From positions 1 to 41,759 of the forward strand of contig USQQ01000014.1 of NCBI GenBank assembly GCA_900556875.1: a stretch of DNA of 41,759 bases. The letters are read 5' to 3'. The position numbers and the translations under genes were made by a program. This DNA comes from an uncultured Collinsella sp. Its GTDB lineage: Bacteria > Actinomycetota > Coriobacteriia > Coriobacteriales > Coriobacteriaceae. The notes below the pieces were generated by a model, which saw only the letters and a program-made list of their open reading frames with translations, ran no database searches and had not been told where the DNA came from. Below, piece by piece: positions 38,021 to 41,759 of this stretch. How positions within the stretch are numbered: position 1 is the first letter of the stretch; each line of letters opens with the position of its first letter.

Positions 38021-38023
38021 TCG

Positions 38024-40264
<2,241 letters not shown>

Positions 40265-40315
40265 GGATACTCCTAACTCATATATCTGCAGTATACGCAG
40301 GCGGCAGGCATAGTC

Positions 40316-40897
40316 CTATACGAACCGATCGGGATAGAGGGTCTTATAGCGAACCCAGGCATTATTGACGCGAATCAGATACGCCTGCGTCTCGGGAAAG
40401 GTGATTGCATTGTGCAGCGACGTACTTTGCTGCGCCCATCCGTCGACATTGCCCATGCCGGCGTTATAGGCGGCAATAGCGCTATCCGTCGACCCGTTGA
40501 AATACGTTAAGAGATACGAGAGGTACGCACAGCCAAACTCGATATTCGTAGCCGGATCGTTAAGGTTGTCGGCCGAATACTCCCCACCGTCGACAAGACC
40601 CTTGGCGATCATATCCTGAGCAGTCACAGGCATCAGCTGCATCAATCCCTGAGCACCCTGATTCGATTCGGCCTCGGGATCCCAATTCGATTCCGACTTA
40701 ATGACAGCGCACACCAGATACGGATCCAGATTATGCGAAATACTGGATTGCTTTACATATGCCTCGTAGTCAATCGGATACAGCGGCTTAAAGAAGGCGG
40801 CAGGAGCACACGAGTAAACGAATGAGATAAGGCCGAAGGCAAAAACGGCAGCCAGCGGAATAAGGCGATACCACGCAAAGAAACGTGTCTTAGGCAT
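40316..40897 (-). CDS. Small lytic transglycosylase (SLT family)
   Basis: This is a membrane-anchored or secreted enzyme that cuts peptidoglycan to yield anhydro-muropeptides. The 193 residues begin with a membrane helix (LIPLAAVFAFGLISFVY) followed by SCAPA, possibly a lipidated Cys. The SLT domain has the catalytic Glu in KSESNWDP, then the signature GAQGLMQLMPVTA, NIEFGCAYLSYLL and AIAAYNAGMGNV. The start ATG overlaps the coaE stop by 8 bases (ATGCCTAA), so its translation is coupled to coaE. It is followed by uvrB. Confidence 0.9.
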   Translation of the reverse strand: MPKTRFFAWYRLIPLAAVFAFGLISFVYSCAPAAFFKPLYPIDYEAYVKQSSISHNLDPYLVCAVIKSESNWDPEAESNQGAQGLMQLMPVTAQDMIAKGLVDGGEYSADNLNDPATNIEFGCAYLSYLLTYFNGSTDSAIAAYNAGMGNVDGWAQQSTSLHNAITFPETQAYLIRVNNAWVRYKTLYPDRFV

Positions 40898-41531
40898 CGG
40901 AGTCCTCCTTATTCGCAGTGTCTATAAACCCATGGCATGCAAGCCATGAGTCAAGCTGCTCAAAGAGCGAATTATCGCCTGCGGCATTATCAATCACCGT
41001 TGTAGCGAGATTGCACAGCGCAGACTCATCGGGCTGGCAAGCAGAACGGGCATCGAAATCAGATGGCTCCATGCCACGCTGAATAGCACGCTCGCGACGA
41101 ACTGACAAAGGGGCGCTGATGACCAGAATTTCATCAGCCAAGCCAAATGCATCCTCAAAACCAGTCGGAGCAGAAACCTCGACCACCGCAAAGGGATAAC
41201 GGGGGGAAGAAACCGTGCAGCAAACCGGATCAAGAATCCTCAGTGACAGCTGCTCAATGAGAACGGGGTGCACAATGCTATTGAGCCTCGCGACCGCATC
41301 AGGAGAAACAAAAGCTCGAGAAGCGAGGATGTTACGGCGAACGCCGCCCTCCTCGTCCAAAATATCCCAGCCAAATTCTTCCGCGAGGGCATTGACGATA
41401 TCGGAGCCTGGCACATACAGCGATTTGGCAAGCTCGTCCAGATCGATAAGCATGGCGCCATGAGATTCGAGATAGCGGCAGGCAGTCGACTTACCCGAAG
41501 CAATATTGCCCAAGACAAAAACGGTAAACAT
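40890..41531 (-). CDS. coaE: Dephospho-CoA kinase
   Basis: CoaE phosphorylates dephospho-CoA, the last step of CoA synthesis. The product from 41531 (GGAGGACTTG upstream) is 213 residues. The P-loop is GNIASGKST, unlike the usual GGIGSGKS, then LIDLDELAKSLY (the substrate Asp pair) and the family segment FVSPDAVARLNSIVHPVL. An in-frame start at 41660 would add 43 hydrophobic and Cys-rich residues unlike CoaE and is rejected. The diverged P-loop leaves a little doubt on function, but the overall order of motifs is right. It is followed, overlapping, by the transglycosylase gene. In many actinobacteria rpsA lies upstream of coaE. Confidence 0.88.
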   Translation of the reverse strand: MFTVFVLGNIASGKSTACRYLESHGAMLIDLDELAKSLYVPGSDIVNALAEEFGWDILDEEGGVRRNILASRAFVSPDAVARLNSIVHPVLIEQLSLRILDPVCCTVSSPRYPFAVVEVSAPTGFEDAFGLADEILVISAPLSVRRERAIQRGMEPSDFDARSACQPDESALCNLATTVIDNAAGDNSLFEQLDSWLACHGFIDTANKEDSDA

Positions 41532-41663
41532 CAAGTCCTCCCTAACGCCAATGGGAGTTATTATCGCGCAAATACAAAAGAAGGACTCAAAATACAGCCA
41601 AACAGTAAGACAAGCTAAAAGAAGGCGAGTTCTTGTATTACAGCTCTCTATAAAACGCAAAAA

Positions 41664-41691
41664 AAGGGGGAGGCCGCGAGGCCTCTCCCTT
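41664..41691 (-). terminator. Terminator of the gene upstream of coaE
   Basis: On the minus strand AAGGGAGAGGCC and GGCCTCCCCCTT pair with a TCGC loop and one G·T pair, followed by a run of seven T. It separates coaE from whatever lies beyond the right edge. Confidence 0.88.
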
Positions 41692-41693
41692 CT

Positions 41694-41759
41694 TCAAGTC
41701 ATCAGACGGCTCGGTGCCGTCCACCGGTCAGCGGCGCCCTGGCCTCCCACGGGCTGGCC
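41694..41759 (-). CDS. Possible 3' end of an upstream gene (partial)
   Basis: Reading the minus strand from the window edge gives 21 codons ending in RLMT and TGA, three bases before the terminator stem. Terminator placement just after a stop codon makes a gene end here plausible. No family is recognisable in 21 residues. By synteny the gene could be rpsA (ribosomal S1), but the residues do not show it. Other frames also have stops in this stretch, so the frame is uncertain. Confidence 0.25.
   Translation of the reverse strand, partial: GQPVGGQGAADRWTAPSRLMT

Noticed and set aside
41532..41660. N-terminal 43-residue extension of CoaE
   Set aside because: CoaE normally begins a few residues before the P-loop, and a good ribosome binding site precedes the ATG at 41531.

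Overview
The window looks like chromosomal DNA from a gut Actinomycetota of the class Coriobacteriia, most likely Collinsella or a close relative. This is inferred from a WhiA homologue, a RapZ with the actinobacterial Arg in its P-loop, the linked gap-pgk-tpiA genes, a coaE next to uvrB, high-GC codon use and the sialic-acid gene set. No 16S, tRNA or other phylogenetic marker is present, so the genus is a guess. Coding density is high. Most genes lie on the minus strand, and only about 31.8-38.0 kb is on the plus strand. I see no phage, transposase, CRISPR, tRNA or rRNA.

Layout, left to right. (1) 0.07-0.2 kb: a very long 128-nt inverted repeat just past the end of the first operon. (2) 0.2-6.2 kb: a complete oppABCDF-type peptide ABC transporter operon. 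(3) 6.4-11.6 kb: secG, then the lower-glycolysis genes gpmI, tpiA, pgk and gap (minus-strand order gap | pgk-tpiA-gpmI | secG, separated by clear terminators). (4) 11.7-13.6 kb: rapZ-whiA. (5) 13.7-24.1 kb: a nine-gene sialic-acid uptake and breakdown island. It holds a SatABCD-type ABC transporter with a fused permease-ATPase, an acetyl-esterase-family hydrolase, a truncated paralogue of it lacking the catalytic serine, a NanA-like lyase, a NanK-like ROK kinase and NanE. (6) 24.5-31.6 kb: uvrC, murJ, a YbaK-type deacylase and uvrA. (7) 31.8-34.0 kb: an LTA-synthase-like membrane sulfatase-fold enzyme (plus strand). (8) 34.1-38.0 kb: an Mrp/NBP35 ATPase and two FAD oxidoreductases (plus strand). 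(9) 38.0-41.5 kb: uvrB, a small lytic transglycosylase and coaE, followed by the terminator and perhaps the last codons of an upstream gene.

How it works together. The island imports sialic acid and converts it through ManNAc and ManNAc-6-P to GlcNAc-6-P. NagA and NagB, which would carry this into glycolysis, are not in the window, and neither is a sialidase, which fits a scavenger of host-mucin sugars released by other microbes. The island sits between uvrC and rapZ-whiA-gap-pgk-tpiA, genes that are often neighbours in other Actinomycetota, so it looks like an insertion into a conserved block. All three UvrABC excision-repair genes lie within about 17 kb.

The most unusual material is non-coding: two very long hairpins (74-201 and 14413-14510), an attenuator-like hairpin running straight into the rapZ Shine-Dalgarno, a perfect 9+9 operator-like palindrome upstream of the sialic-acid operon, and an AAAACGTT motif shared by three promoter regions. 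The degenerate esterase paralogue is the most unusual protein. No wholly new multi-gene defence or mobile system was recognised.
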